Assembly (NCBI GenBank): GCA_018466975.1
Contig: JAENRS010000022.1
Coordinates: forward strand, 434,001-498,000
DNA: 64,000 nucleotides
Reading direction: 5' to 3'
Origin: Sparassis latifolia
Taxonomy: Eukaryota > Basidiomycota > Agaricomycetes > Polyporales > Sparassidaceae
Position numbers and translations under genes: made by a program. The notes beneath the pieces were generated by a model. It made no database searches. It had not been told where the DNA came from and worked only from the letters and a program-made list of their open reading frames with translations. Numbering within the stretch: position 1 is the stretch's first letter; each line of letters opens with the position of its first letter. Below, one piece after another: positions 11,692-23,274 of this stretch.

Positions 11692-12370
11692 AAGATGAGA
11701 GTCGTCCCGAATATGTAGTGTCAAGCCACAGATGGCATGTGTATAAACTCAGCTCTAGCTGTAACGTTCCATTATCTGCGGGTCATGACTGCCAATCGGT
11801 ATCTCTTCTTCTAAAATGTTTTTCAATTTTGTTACATTTACTTTTGGAGAACGAGCACTTAAGGCTGCCGACGTGAGAATATTTTTCACCCAGCAAGCTT
11901 CATTGAACAGTAACATTTCTGGCAGATAAAGTGGCGACGGTTCGCATATTCTGAATGCAGAAATACGGAGAGTTTTTGGAGGAAACTACGCAGTCTACGC
12001 TTGCGTTAGACGATTAGTCCGAGTCACTGGTATAATCTTTGCACGGGAATAATGCACGACGAAACGAATACAGAACTACTTGTGTCTGGGAGATAGAGAC
12101 TCTCCGTCAACATACCTCTCATCTCCACTTCGGTAAGGGTCATTAGTTCATCGACATTGACCACACATCGCACCGCAGCGCGAGTCTTGTCTCTAGCGCC
12201 TGCTATAATCCAACGATAGCCGCTGGACTCGTCCAGCCAATCAGATATCGAATCTGTCTCGCGGCCAAATGTCCGGATTAAGTAAGACTGGATCGTGGGC
12301 GTCATTTATCTCCTATATGTGCTTGTGAAACACGATTTTCCACGAATGGCTCTTCTTGCTCTTGTTCATC

Positions 12371-14528
12371 ATGCCGGTTTGGCGTATCGACGATGGCAAC
12401 AGCGACTTGTCTGACTTAGCGCAAAACTTTGGTCTTCTATATCGCGAATTGTGGAAAAACAACGGGGTCGAGAAGCGGAACGTCTTCCTTCAGCAGTCCA
12501 TTTCAGTTCAAGAAGATTTTTGGTGGGACACGATGGAGTCGGGAGGTAGTGTGGAAAGTGACATCAACTCTGTCTCCGATATCCCTCGCAGTACATTTGA
12601 CTACACTCTTCTTGACCTATCGTGGCTACCTATGCCTATCGCAGACAGTGCGCAGAAGATACTCGTTCGACCGGAGTATACGGAGGCAATGGCAGCTTTC
12701 AAGAAAGACCAAGGTCCTGTCCTCTTCACTGGTCAGCCCGGTATTGGTGTGTAGCATGCTGATTCATGTCACGATGGAACTGATATGCGTGACCAGGGAA
12801 GACTCTGTTCCTAGTGTACGCTCTGACCAAACGGCTCACCGAAGGTCAACCGACGATTTTCTCGACCGCCCCCTTAACTATTACTTGTTTCAAAACTCCG
12901 GTGCCTATCCATTTACACGTGCCGACATGGATGGCTCAATATTACGTTCGGCGATCCGCGCTATACACAATGGAGTTGTTCCCGGAGGGAATTTCAAAGA
13001 GAAGGATGCGGGGTGGATTCTGTATGACTCGACTGACACACAAGGGCCGCTGATGTGGGACAGCTCGAGCTTCCGGCCGTGGAAGATGGTGTTTACCACC
13101 TCGCCGAAATTTCCCAGATACAAGGAATGGGTCAAACAAAAAAATGCTTTGACGTATGTGATGAAACCCTGGTCCTGGTCTGAGATATGCGCTGGAGCGT
13201 ATGTCCGATGGTTTTGCTGCTATGACGAAGATCTGATCAAATTTTATTTTAGGCCACTACAGACCTCCAAATCTCCTACTACTAAGGAACTTTGGGATGC
13301 CTATCATCGATTTGGTCCTTCCCACGCATCGTATACAAATCAGACCCCGTGGAACACCAAAGCGATATTCGTCTTGCATTGCGAAACTGTCGAGACCCTT
13401 CGATATTGTTCCCCGGAAATGAGAATGCTTGGGATGAATCCAGCAATGTATTGGTGGTTGTGGAGCCGGCGACCAAAGGTGGGGTTGTCCACAGAAACAT
13501 GTTGACCGGAAAGGTCGCCACTCCATACATCATGAACATGGTTCACGAGGAGGCAAAGCATCTGTTGGGATTAGCCATGCGGCGAACTTACCGACATCTC
13601 TTGTCGCATGATATCTCCAGAGGAGCGGCGGGAATCATATTCGAAGATATGGCCCATCACCTCCTCGGCGGTACTGCATCGTGCACTCGCTCCCTCAGAA
13701 CTCTCCCACGAGGTGGTACTCATTCCACTACCAAACGGAAGGACCTGACGATGAATTCCAGCATGATCTTCGATAGTATCGCCCAGATATCCGGCAACGT
13801 GAGGCAGCGTACGTATTACCGTCCGCTGCCGCACTTCGCCGGTATCGATTCTTTCGCATTGATTGACGGGACACTGGTCCTGTTCCAGTTCACTATCAGT
13901 CCAGATCATCCAGTCAAAGTCAAAGGACTGGAAAGCATTCAGACTCTTTTTGCTGAGCAGCCGATTAAATGCGAATGGATGTTGATTTTCGTGGTCCCTA
14001 CAGCAATCGAACCTGACTTTAAACGCCAACTATTGCAGCCGGTCTCGTCTCGAGGAACGTGGGATCAAAACGTGGATCAATATGTGATGGGACTGACTCT
14101 TGAAGAGCTGTTTCCAACTGAGTATGTTTGCCTTTCCTTTTGATGCTTGTATTCCATTAGCTGACGACACTAATTGTACATACCAATAGCATTGAAGCTA
14201 CAAAGGTTGGCGCCTCCGATGAATATTCTCAGCCTGACGAAGCGGCATCTCCTGCAGACAAGAAGGGCAAAGGATTGCCGAGAGCTTCGAAGAAGAGGGA
14301 GAGGTCTGAGGATGCGGACGTGGATGCGGCTGAGCAGCCTCCTCCAAGCGGAAAGAAACCGAAGAGGACATCAGCGACAGGTTTGCAAACTCTGGAGGTA
14401 TGTAAATCCACGCGATGTTTGCGATGGGCGACACTAACATGGCGAAGGGGACTCGTAAGCTTCCCAAACCACTGGACACACACGAAGGTCCATCCACCGG
14501 ACGTCGGAAAGGGACGTCCCGCAAATAG
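12371..14528 (+). pseudogene. Crinkler/RHS-like P-loop NTPase with C-terminal REase-like domain (left copy)
   Basis: The ATG at 12371 starts MPVWRIDDGNSDLSDLA. A Walker A motif, GQPGIGKT, is restored across an intron at about 12747-12796. The middle carries the conserved block MVFTTSPKF...RYKEWVKQ and KPWSWSEICAGA. The C-terminal domain reads GIIFEDMAHHLL, then GIDSFALIDGTLVLFQFT and WMLIFVVP, a pattern I match to the restriction-endonuclease-like fold of Crinkler/RHS proteins. The last exons encode a Lys/Arg-rich, NLS-like tail ending at 14528. The frame is broken at about 12865 (also in the right copy), and one base is missing near 13323 (right copy has GCACGC, this one CACGC). In this family the NTPase-nuclease is linked to effector or selfish-element functions; a role here is not shown. 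Confidence 0.7.
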
Positions 14529-14599
14529 GTCTTACGCTGGCTACGAATGCGTCGCTTGTGTCGCTATTAGCCGTCTCCTGCTCAGTATGAGTAGCCGCG

Positions 14600-15450
14600 C
14601 TGTTCTTGGGGTTTATTGCTAATTTCGTGATGATTGGTGAAAGAAATAAAAATAAAAAAGAACAAAAAACAGCACAGTTTGTTTTGTGGCTGAAGCTACA
14701 ACACGGCGCTCGTTCGAGGATGATCATGGCACAGAAGATACTTATAAACACGGCGGTAGCACAACACTCTTGTAATGCTATTTCATCAATCGTGCGGCTT
14801 CACGGGAGACCCTTCCCACTCCTAGTAGCCTTTGTGGCCTCGCCCTATGCATCGTTGCGAAAGAACAGGTCATATACCTCCTCGCGTGCTCCTTGTCCGT
14901 GGTCCTCTCATCAGCAGATTTCAAGACATCCCGAGCGTAATAAGGGCTCACGCTCTGTGTCTTCAGTACAGACTCGTGATTCTCGGGGCACTGCGCGATT
15001 TCATTTCACCCGCCGCTGACCGCCTCCCTCGTATTGTCGCGATGCGTCTGCAGGACGTAGTCTCGCGCTACCCACAGTGCGGGCATGATGCCGACGAAGC
15101 TGAACTCCTTTCCAAGGAACTACGGGCCCTTCACCTCCTCCGAGAGCATACACAGCACTCTGTTGAATTCGTCGAGTCCCCGGATTCTTTTGATGTCGCC
15201 GCAAAATCTGGGACTCCGGATAAAGGATCCGCATTCGACACAAAGGAGAACTCGAAATTCGAGTCCATCAAAATATTTTACAGGGCTCCTTACCCAGGGT
15301 AGGCCTTCGAGGTCTGAAACAAGTTGATTGGCCTGAAATCCTTCGCAACGGCATTGGAGGTAAGAAGACACCGAGACTGACCAATCCCACCTCAGGAACC
15401 CCGAGCCTCGTTCTGTCATGGGCTCCCTGAGGCGGAAACGCACAGTATTC
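14600..15450. other. unknown unit X (left copy)
   Basis: This is the second constituent of the duplicated module. On the plus strand a 156-codon frame (14832-15302) is kept at equal length in both copies. On the minus strand a broken frame reads LEGLPWVRSP and FRVLLCVECGSFI, resembling the start of fungal proteins with Cys-rich zinc ribbons. I cannot decide which strand is coding. Stops in the minus frame suggest a relic. Confidence 0.35.
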
Positions 15451-15579
15451 AACTGAATGAAGTGCCATTGAGTTGCTACTCAATCGTTTGAACTGAATCC
15501 CTCCATTTGATTGAACCACCCTACTAATTACTGAGCATACCCACAGGTGTCCCTGCGTTGCATTGACATCAGATTCGCT

Positions 15580-15692
15580 ATGACACAGACTGTTGACGAA
15601 TTCACAGCGAAGCGCATCACATACGAAACTCAGAAGCTAGTCTCGACGGTCATTGATTGTTTGGACAAAGAGACCAGAGGATAGGCCGCGTT
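15580..15692 (+). pseudogene. DUF302 gene, 5' part only (copy B)
   Basis: Starts MTQTVDEFTAKRITYET like the intact gene, then LVSTVIDCLDKETRG followed by an in-frame TAG where the intact copy has a Gln codon. Homology is lost soon after, within GCCGCGTTCC. It marks the inner end of the left arm. Its upstream sequence (about 15460-15560) shares the promoter region of the intact copy. Confidence 0.75.
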
Positions 15693-15699
15693 CCTGGAA

Positions 15700-17320
15700 G
15701 ATCCCATCATTTCCAGGCGCGTGATCGGAGGCGGAATATCCCACCAGACTGTAAGGCACAGCACTCATCTCAATACAAGAGTCTCTATTGGATACTGTTC
15801 GTTGCTTGCAGGATAGTGAACTCGTCCTTTCTTGAGTGACGCGTAGGACATCAAGTTGGGGTCCGCGAGCTGGGTGGCGTGTTCGTCGTACTCTACGATG
15901 CGTCCTTCGTTGCGTAGCATGATGTGTTCTCTAGTGAGGAAGTGCGGTGCAGTGCACGCAGCAGGTACTCGACCTGTCGAGGTCATCAAACAGGAACTTG
16001 GGAATTGTTGGAGAGCCACTGGTTGGTCTATCAGCTCACTGAGTTTCACTGCAAGTCGTAGGTGAGCGCTCACTTTACCTGCCAACCATCTGTCTTTGTT
16101 CATATCGATGAAGGTGTTGATGTGCGTGCTGCATGGCATTGGCGGCAACGTGATTGGCGATCGTGCCCGATGTACTGACGAACCGACATTGATTGCTCTC
16201 AATCATTCTCTACCGTACGGCCTAAATATTTGGATCTGTTGCACGATGTGTGACCGTTGGAGTTTGCCTTGCTGATTTTGCACGTGTACTTAGTATACGG
16301 AACTGGATGGCAAATTGCAGTTGTGCCAAACGCGAAACGTCACAAGTGTGATGGTACGCGTCTATCACCGTGACTGAGGCCTCACAACGCTCTGGGTCAT
16401 CTCCCATCAATCCCCGCACTCAAAGTCTCCGGATGCTCCCAGAATTGGGGCATTGCACGCTTCTTGTAAGTCTTGTTGATCAATGACGGAGTCAGACAGT
16501 GGCCATGCGGAGTATGCGAGACGTACTATCTTAGCCCTTCACTCTGAATCCACTGCGCTCTCGGGAGAGGCGTTGATTGGTCTAAGGCAGGCGAGTACTA
16601 GTACTGACTACGGTTGCGTAGGGAACATACTGAGAGGGATCTTTGCCACAACAGCTGAAGCTTTTCACCAGGGTCGACAGTCGTCATCATGAGTAACCAA
16701 TCAGATACGACAGATGAAATGCCTAGTAGGGCTCATATTCGACCAATCCACTGATGATTCCTGACGCATCATGTCAATGGTCATGAAACGATCATTTACC
16801 TCTACGTCGGATGGAGCATCTCTGCTCTACTAAACCCGACAGTCCATATGTTTCCGCTGGTCGATATGTTCACAACCGTCTTCCGAACTGACCTAGGAGT
16901 AACGCCGTCTCGTTGCAATGTCAGAAACCTAGATGTCTCCCACTGAGTCAAATGCGCCTAGTATCACACATGTGCTTTCTCGACAATGATCTTTTCCCAT
17001 AGCGCGCACTCCCCCGTTTCGCGGCGATCAGTGTCAGGCTGCAACTTGCATCAGAGCCTGACGACCGCAGCTGCACGATCCTCGTCGCAGAGGCAGTGTA
17101 ATTATGGGCGGTCGTTGGCGAGAATGGCCAAAATACAGCACAGATAAAAACCCTGCATGCTGCAGTGGCTGTCTTTCCATCTTTCCACATTTTACCCAGC
17201 CTGTCTTTGACACCTTGCAGGTACTGGATAGTGAGTCATGCATTCGTGAAGTGACAGCGTATTAAATAATGCCGCTGATGAACATTTTGAAGCCTTTGTG
17301 AATCCGTGCTCAGTTTAAAT
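15700..17320. other. spacer without a confident gene
   Basis: A minus-strand open frame at 15765-16202 (contains LTREHIMLRNEGRIVEYDEHA) could be a remnant exon, but it has no recognised domain and no matching exons. The remaining 1.1 kb shows only short frames. Confidence 0.3.
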
Positions 17321-17325
17321 TCGAC

Positions 17326-17649
17326 ATGGCGTCAGGCTTGTTCACGCGCGTTACCGTGCTCTGTGTCATCATCGCACAGTTCTTCCTCGTCAACGCTGCG
17401 CCGGTCGCGTACGTGTTTTCCTGCGGTATCTAGCACCTTGTAAAAACTGACTTTTCCTGCAGATCTGACGCGGTTGTCGCCCGTACTCCAGATGATCCTT
17501 GGTGTGTATTCCGTTATCTGCAAGTTGTTTCCCCGGGGAGTGTATTGACAATTTTGTGCAGTTCGGGTGGCCTTACTGAAGAATGCCTATCAGAATTTGG
17601 GTGGGGCACTCTAGGCGATGGCGAGGGAGATGCGCAAAAACTTGAGTAG
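17326..17649 (+). CDS. small secreted protein, three exons
   Basis: Exons 17326-17408, 17463-17501 and 17562-17649 join in phase (2 and 2) with GTACGT and GTGTGT donors and TGCAG acceptors. The product is 69 residues. It begins with a signal peptide: a short basic start (MASGLFTR), a hydrophobic core (VTVLCVIIAQFFLV) and a likely cleavage site after NAA or APVA. The mature part is only ~40 residues, acidic, with two cysteines (PCSGGL and EECLSEF), which could form one disulfide, and a Gly/Asp/Glu-rich end. It has no CaaX box, so it is not a typical mating pheromone precursor. Function unknown; small secreted proteins of this kind are often effectors or surface peptides. Confidence 0.7.
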
Positions 17650-17901
17650 CTGGACACGCTTGCATCTCCGTATTTATTCGAGTGAACGATGATGAATGTC
17701 AATCTCTCTTGTTCCCAGGTCGAGCGATCCTCTGGCATTGTTCAGTCTTGTATGCTAATAGGTTTTTTGAGGCTAAATGGAATGCCTTGTAACAATTTCT
17801 GTAGCCGCTACTGAATCCAATGGTGGTTGGCCATGACCCGAAACCGCATCTTCGGGCTATTCCCCCATGATCCACTACAGCACCGAGGATAGAGACAAGT
17901 G

Positions 17902-18460
17902 TTATCTGACGAGAGATATTGCCGACAGCACTTCATCCATACTCTCTGGTTGACCGACCTCGTGGAGGTCGTCTGCTTCCAAGTCATTCCCAGGAAAAGG
18001 TGCGACTCCACGCCATCGCTGCACCTTCACCCGTAAAAGCCGTTCGATGTCGTCGACTGACTGACAGCGATTCAGTGCAGTCCTGAACTTATTGAACCAA
18101 GGCTGCCGACCACTGCGTACATGCAAAGCTTCAATGTAAATGATGCAAGGTATTGAAAAAGATGGGACGTACCATTGGTGGTCAACGAAATGCCGAACAT
18201 GCGTTTGCATGGTCTGCAAAATCACTGTGCCGGGGAGTGCGCGACATAGATCAAGATATTCCAACGAGATCTTCACATGATCGGGAACGACATTCGCGAA
18301 CAGACTGCGAAACGAATGTGAGTTGAGCACTAGCTAAGTTCAGCTGAACACGTACCATGGATTGGCCAGCAAAGTCTCGCCCACCATAATCCCATCCGCC
18401 CCCGTATACGCGCGATTTATCTCGACATCTTCCCATACGCGCACATTCCCGTTACTCACA
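17902..18460 (-). pseudogene. tRNA-dihydrouridine synthase, 3' fragment
   Basis: The minus strand starts at SNGNVRVWEDVE and continues YTGADGIMVGETLLANP. It then crosses two introns to LFANVVPDHVKISLEYLDLC and PWFNKFRTALNRCQ, ending at the TAA at 17902. The NGN and GADGIMVGE motifs belong to the end of the FMN-binding TIM barrel of Dus1-type enzymes, which reduce uridine to dihydrouridine in tRNA. The N-terminal two thirds, including the catalytic Cys region, are absent. Sequence identity stops at about 18460, exactly where a truncated DUF302 copy begins, so this is a breakpoint remnant rather than a gene. Confidence 0.75.
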
Positions 18461-18461
18461 T

Positions 18462-18922
18462 GGTTCTTGCGGCGGCCTCGTCCAAGGAAGAATTAGAGGT
18501 CAACAAGATCGCGGGTGGAAAAGACTTTGCGTATGTGCCTTTCAATGTATAACCTTTGGCCTGTCGTCTGACAATTTACCCACGCGTCGTCAGGTTGTTT
18601 TCTGTCCTCCTCACACCATCCCTGGTCGGATGGTTGGTTCTGGAGGAAGGACACTCCACAGACGTACCTGTATACGTTGGGAAATCCGCTGGTGGCCCAG
18701 ACGATGCTGCAGTACGACCTTTACACGGGACTTCACGTTCCCCCCAGGCTGCTAGTACTTGAGAAAGCAGACCGGAGCGGGATGCAAATCATCTACATTC
18801 TCCCGTCGTCGCTCATAGCTGTCCCGGTCGGTGGCAAAGTCAACGAGCAACTCAAGAAAGCCGCCGATGCTCTGGACGCGAAATTGGAGAACTTGGTGGT
18901 GAGGGTTTCCCCATGTGAATGA
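18462..18922 (+). pseudogene. DUF302 gene, 5'-truncated and frameshifted (copy C)
   Basis: Homology to the intact copy begins inside exon 1 at VLAAASSKEE. It passes the same intron (GTATGTGCC donor) and continues to the 3' end and flank. An extra CTC triplet start (CCTCCTCAC for CCTCTCAC) shifts the frame just after the intron, and some codons are missing in exon 1 (EELEVNKIAGG). The 3' half still reads GLHVPPRLLVLEKADRSG. Confidence 0.75.
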
Positions 18923-21132
18923 TGAGAGTCGTCCCGAAATGTCGTGTCAAGCCACAGATGGCATGTGTATTATCTCAGTTCTAGCTGTAACTTTCCATTA
19001 TCTGTGGGTCATGACTGCGAATTGGTGTCGCTTCCTCCAAAATGTTTTTCAATTTCGTTACACCTACTCCTGGAGAACGAGTACCTGCCAACGTGAGAAT
19101 GGTTATTCACCCTTCTCGCAAATCCTGAGGATAGTTGGCAGCGGATGCGTGCACATCTGAAAATTACAGACACATGTGAGACCATGAGCTCCGTGCATGA
19201 TTTTAAAACGTCTGAAGAGCAAATAAGCGTGACGTATGGAACTTAGCTTAGCCACTCACTCGTCAAAATCAGTTGGCTGCAATGCGCAAATGGAGTCACG
19301 GTAAGCGAGATACTCGCCGACGTGTTCTGGGTCTGGTTCCCATCGCTGGCCCGCTTTGCCGATCAAGGGAGACTGCTGAACTCTAGCCAATGCTTCCTGG
19401 TAGCATATTCAATCGGAGTACTTTGTCCTGACTCCATTACATAATAGCGTTCCATACTTGAGTCTCGCTGCTCTTGCTATGCCTGCAAAACATTGCAAAG
19501 AGGCTGTCACTTATGATCCTTGAATCGAAGAAGCCGCGCGACTGAGGATTCAAGAGTCAGAGCAGGCGGGGTATCCACGTCACACCTGGCTCGCCGTTGT
19601 CTGGCTCTATTTGGATGCCAAAGCTAGAAGATTCTTGCTCGGAGAGCAAGCTCTCCCGACCCAAAAGTGAAAGTGTCCTTTTTACACAGTTGTTGTGCGT
19701 TATTTGTTTTGTGGCAATTCTGTCCGCAGCAAGTTCCGCCGCAGCCTGGCTTTCGAGTACCAAATCAATCCCGATATGGTGTGTGTGGTTCGGCCTTTTC
19801 ACTCATCTTTCACCTTCTTTGTAACAATGTCTAGTGCTGTTAGAGGTCACGAGCGACGGAGCTAAGTAAATAAATGAGAGTCTCAGTGCTCCGTCGTCTA
19901 GCGTTCGGACACTGAGTGTATTGCATACCTAAGTAAATAAATGAGAGTCTTCGTCGCATCAGTAAGCTACTCGGGTATGCGGATAAGTAGGTAAGCTCAC
20001 CTCAGTGCTCCGTCGTCTAGCGTTCGGACACTGAGGGGAGTGCGTACTCATACTCTAGGTTATAAGGTAGCTACGGCATCGGTTTCGGTAAATCAAAAGA
20101 GCGGGATTGTTTCGAACGTGAATGGGACAGCGAACGTGTATGTATATATTCAGTAGGTCCGTTTCCTCTCTCGTACTCCCTTCGATCACTGCGCGTGCGT
20201 CCACGCACGCGCCCTGTCTCGTCTTCCTCGGCTTCCATGGGACATGACGAACACCAACAAGTGCTCCCACCCGGAGAACATACATAAACGTCGCTCACGC
20301 ACCGGTTACTCATCCTGCTCCCTTCTATTTGCTCTTGGCAGGGATGCCCTGGTGCACATCACAGCATTGAAGGCGCCCTCGGCGACACTCTTTAATTTGG
20401 TAATTCAAGCCCAAAATTTAGGTAGCTATAACAGGCAAACGGCAGCAGCAAATGCCACGACCGGTCTTCCACATGCACCGCAGAAGATTTGTGTTGTGTG
20501 GGTGCGGGCGTAGTGCGCGTACATGAGGTGGTCAACGATCACATGGGACCGTGACGGTCATCAACGGAAGCTTCAAACCCTACTACGCGAAACAGTTCGG
20601 CCCGTACCTATCAGTGTCCGCTCGTCCGGTACACCATGTCCGTAATGCGTTCACAGTTCACAGTAGTACCACACTGCCTGGCCATTAGTCGGTGCCCACG
20701 ACCTGCTGATGGGCCAGCAAGAGTAACCCCATCCGTGCGTTGATTGGCCATTTCTCCATATTCGTGCGAGGTAAGCTGGAGTCGCTGATATAGGCATCGG
20801 GAAGCGCTGATAGAGGTGCTCTGCTCACCTCCTCATGCGTACTAGCGGAGACCTGTGATAGGCTCCCCAACACACCCACGGCGTCCCTGAAGTGCCTGTG
20901 CAGGAGCGCAAATAGACCCAGATTGATTGATTCTCAGAACCCAGAAGATAGACTCGTGTTCATAATGCGCCCGGTTCACACCTGCTTGGGGTGATGCGAG
21001 AAGGCCGTAACGGGTACAAGGAAGCCCACGCCAGCGCTCACTGATACTTATGTAGCTCACCATATCATGGGCCGGTCCATAAACTCATCCCTCTCCACCC
21101 GGTCAACTACCAGCAGTAGCTGCTCGGTCGCG
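18923..21132. other. intergenic spacer
   Basis: To about 19110 this is the shared 3' flank of the DUF302 copies. The rest has no supported gene. It contains the palindromic repeat pair at 19862-20035. Confidence 0.5.
19862..20035. repeat. duplicated 35-bp palindrome with companion AT-rich repeat
   Basis: A 35-bp sequence beginning CTCAGTGCTCCG and ending CGGACACTGAG occurs identically at 19882-19916 and 20001-20035. Its ends pair (CTCAGTG with CACTGAG, TCCG with CGGA) around a 12-nt loop. A second element, CTAAGTAAATAAATGAGAGT, occurs at 19862 and 19929. No coding sequence overlaps. Confidence 0.8.
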
Positions 21133-23226
21133 ATGGATAATACTGTACTGCTGTGTGCGCTCATTGGCCTAATTTCTGTCCTGTACTTCTCGCATAAGCG
21201 ATCCAACAAGGCGGTATGTCGTCATCTTCCGTCTTCCAGTTAAGCGGTGTTAATTCACCGGCACAGCTCCCTCACATTCCTGCTGTCGGCCCCTCCGCCC
21301 CAGTGTTATCCTACCTCGGAGCAATCAATTTCTTCCGGAATGCCCAAGGGGTAATTCAGGAAGGATATAACAAGGTGAGTGCTCTAATTCTGATTGTATT
21401 TGGCACACTCCGGGCTCACAAAGTTGTCAGTACAAGGGATCTGTATTCAAGATCGCGACGTTCGAACAATGGGTCGTCGTAGTCACCGGCCCCAAGCTGA
21501 TCGATGAGCTGCGCAGCCTCCCGGATGACCAGGCGTCCTTTGGCGAGGCAGTGAACGAGGCAAGCACAATATATCCTTCCTACGTATAGATTTAAATTAT
21601 ACTAAGCAACCTGTTGCATAGATGCTGCATAGCGAATACACCATCGGACGTGATGTAAGCGAGGATGCGTACCATATCGGCGTCGTCCGCGGCCAACTCA
21701 CGCGGAACTTGAGTGCGCTACTGCCCGATGTAATCGACGAAGTCGGGATGGCATTTGAGGAGCATATCCCAGTCAATGATGAAGGTACGCCTTTGTCCTT
21801 ACCGTCACACCTGGTGCTGAAAAGTGGGCTAGGATGGCTCGAGGTGTCTGCCTTCTCCGTCATGACGCAGATTGTCGCGCGCGCCAGCAGCCGCATTTTT
21901 GTTGGTGTCCCCAAGTGTGCGTCCCCAGTAATGCATATAGAATGGTACTCTCACCGTGCGAGGACAGGTAGAGACCGAGACTTTCTCAACCTCGCAATCG
22001 ACTTCACGACAGATGTGATAATGGGAGAGGTTATTATCGGTTTTTTCCCTACAGTGTTACAGCCGTGAGTTCAAAGGTTCAGCTACTTTGCACCGCCGTG
22101 AAGGATAGTGACTTAGACATGCCTTCTGTAGTATTGCTGGCCGCTTATTTTCGCGGCTAGGAAGCTCCACCAGGCGCGCGACCGCGCATTTACGGCCCAT
22201 CATAGACGAGCGGAGGAAGAAATTGGCCGAGTACGGAGAGGACTGGTCAGATAAGCCTGTATGCTTGGCGTCTCACTGATACCGGTTTTTATGGGCTGCG
22301 GTGCTAAATTATGCCATTATCACCAGAACGACTTACTCATGTGGTTAATGGACGAAGCGCGCAGTGGGGGTCGCCCTGACGAATCCGTCATACCCAGGGT
22401 CTTGGTCGTGTGCTTCGCAGCGATCCACACTTCATCTAACGTGTGTCCCTCACCCCAAGCATTTTTCGGCTACCTCTGATATTGCCTCCGGCTCGGCCAG
22501 AGCTTCACGCACGCCCTATACCACCTTGCGGCCAACCCTGCGTACGTCCAGCCTCTTCGAGAGGAGATCGAGAGCGTTAGCAAGGCGCACGGGTGGGATA
22601 AGACCTCCGTCGACAAGATGTGGTTGTTGGATAGTTTCCTGAAGGAGTCGCAACGCATGAACGGTACCGAATGCAGTACGTCTCCCGCACCTCGTATGTT
22701 TCCTGGTAATCCTCAAACGTTGAGCGTTCTTCACCGCGCAGCTGCGCTCCACCGCAAAGTACTACGGGATGTCACTCTGTCTGATGGGACCTTCATTCCT
22801 GCGGGGACCCGAATGGTGGCGGCCTCAATGTCGACACATCTCGACGAAGAATATTACGCGAATCCGAACGTCTTCGACCCGTTCAGGTTCTGCAAGATGC
22901 GCGCTGCGGAAGGAGAAGCCACGAAGCACCAGTATGTCAGCACGTCGCCCGAGTACATTCCCTTCGGCCATGGCAGGCATGCATGGTGCGTTCCGCTTTG
23001 TTGCACTTTGTATCGCTTAATGGTCTGTTCTTTTCGCTTCGGCAGCCCCGGCCGGTTCTTCGCCGCCAACGAGCTCAAGGTGACACTGGCGTATGTCGCG
23101 CTGAATTACGACGTCAAGTTTGAGCACGAGGGTGAGCGACCGAAGAATGTTTGGATTAGCACAACCGTGCTGCCTGCGCCCAACGCGAAGGTGATGTTCA
23201 GGAAGCGCCAGTCTGTGCTCGCGTAA
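21133..23226 (+). CDS. cytochrome P450 monooxygenase
   Basis: Starts MDNTVLLCALIGLISVLYF, a single N-terminal membrane anchor, followed after an intron by the Pro-rich hinge LPHIPAVGPSAP. About nine introns split the gene; every junction I checked is GT-AG in phase. The I-helix region reads VVCFAAIHTSSN (the usual acid-Thr pair is replaced by HTS, as in related basidiomycete P450s). The K-helix ExxR is KESQR (about 22630). The PERF-like region is FDPFRFCKMR. The haem loop, restored across the last intron, is FGHGRHACPGRF, with Cys as the axial ligand. The stop is TAA at 23224. It is an ER membrane oxidase, substrate unknown. It is closely related to the P450 at 52978-55055 and lies tail-to-tail with a DUF302 fragment. 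Confidence 0.9.
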
Positions 23227-23274
23227 ATCATCCCATACCATGCGCGACTTGGTGTTCCTTGAGTTATTTCCGGT

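Larger units (their letters stand above)
11502..15692 (+). repeat. left arm of a 4.2 kb inverted duplication
   Basis: This segment is repeated in reverse complement at 23558-27778. The order inside is DUF302 3' part, Crinkler/RHS-like gene, unknown unit, DUF302 5' part. Similarity is high in both coding and non-coding parts, with scattered substitutions and small indels. Boundaries were judged by eye and may be off by tens of bases. Confidence 0.85.

Noticed and set aside
12024..12305. Open frame in the region between the DUF302 fragment and the Crinkler-like gene
   Set aside because: The matching interval of the other arm (26995-27264) does not keep the frame, so it behaves as non-coding promoter sequence.
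14832..15302. 156-codon frame of unit X as a confident gene
   Set aside because: It is kept in both arms, but the overlapping opposite frame has a more familiar Cys-rich pattern; recent duplication alone can explain the equal lengths.
19862..20035. CRISPR-like array
   Set aside because: Only two repeats, eukaryotic context and no associated genes.
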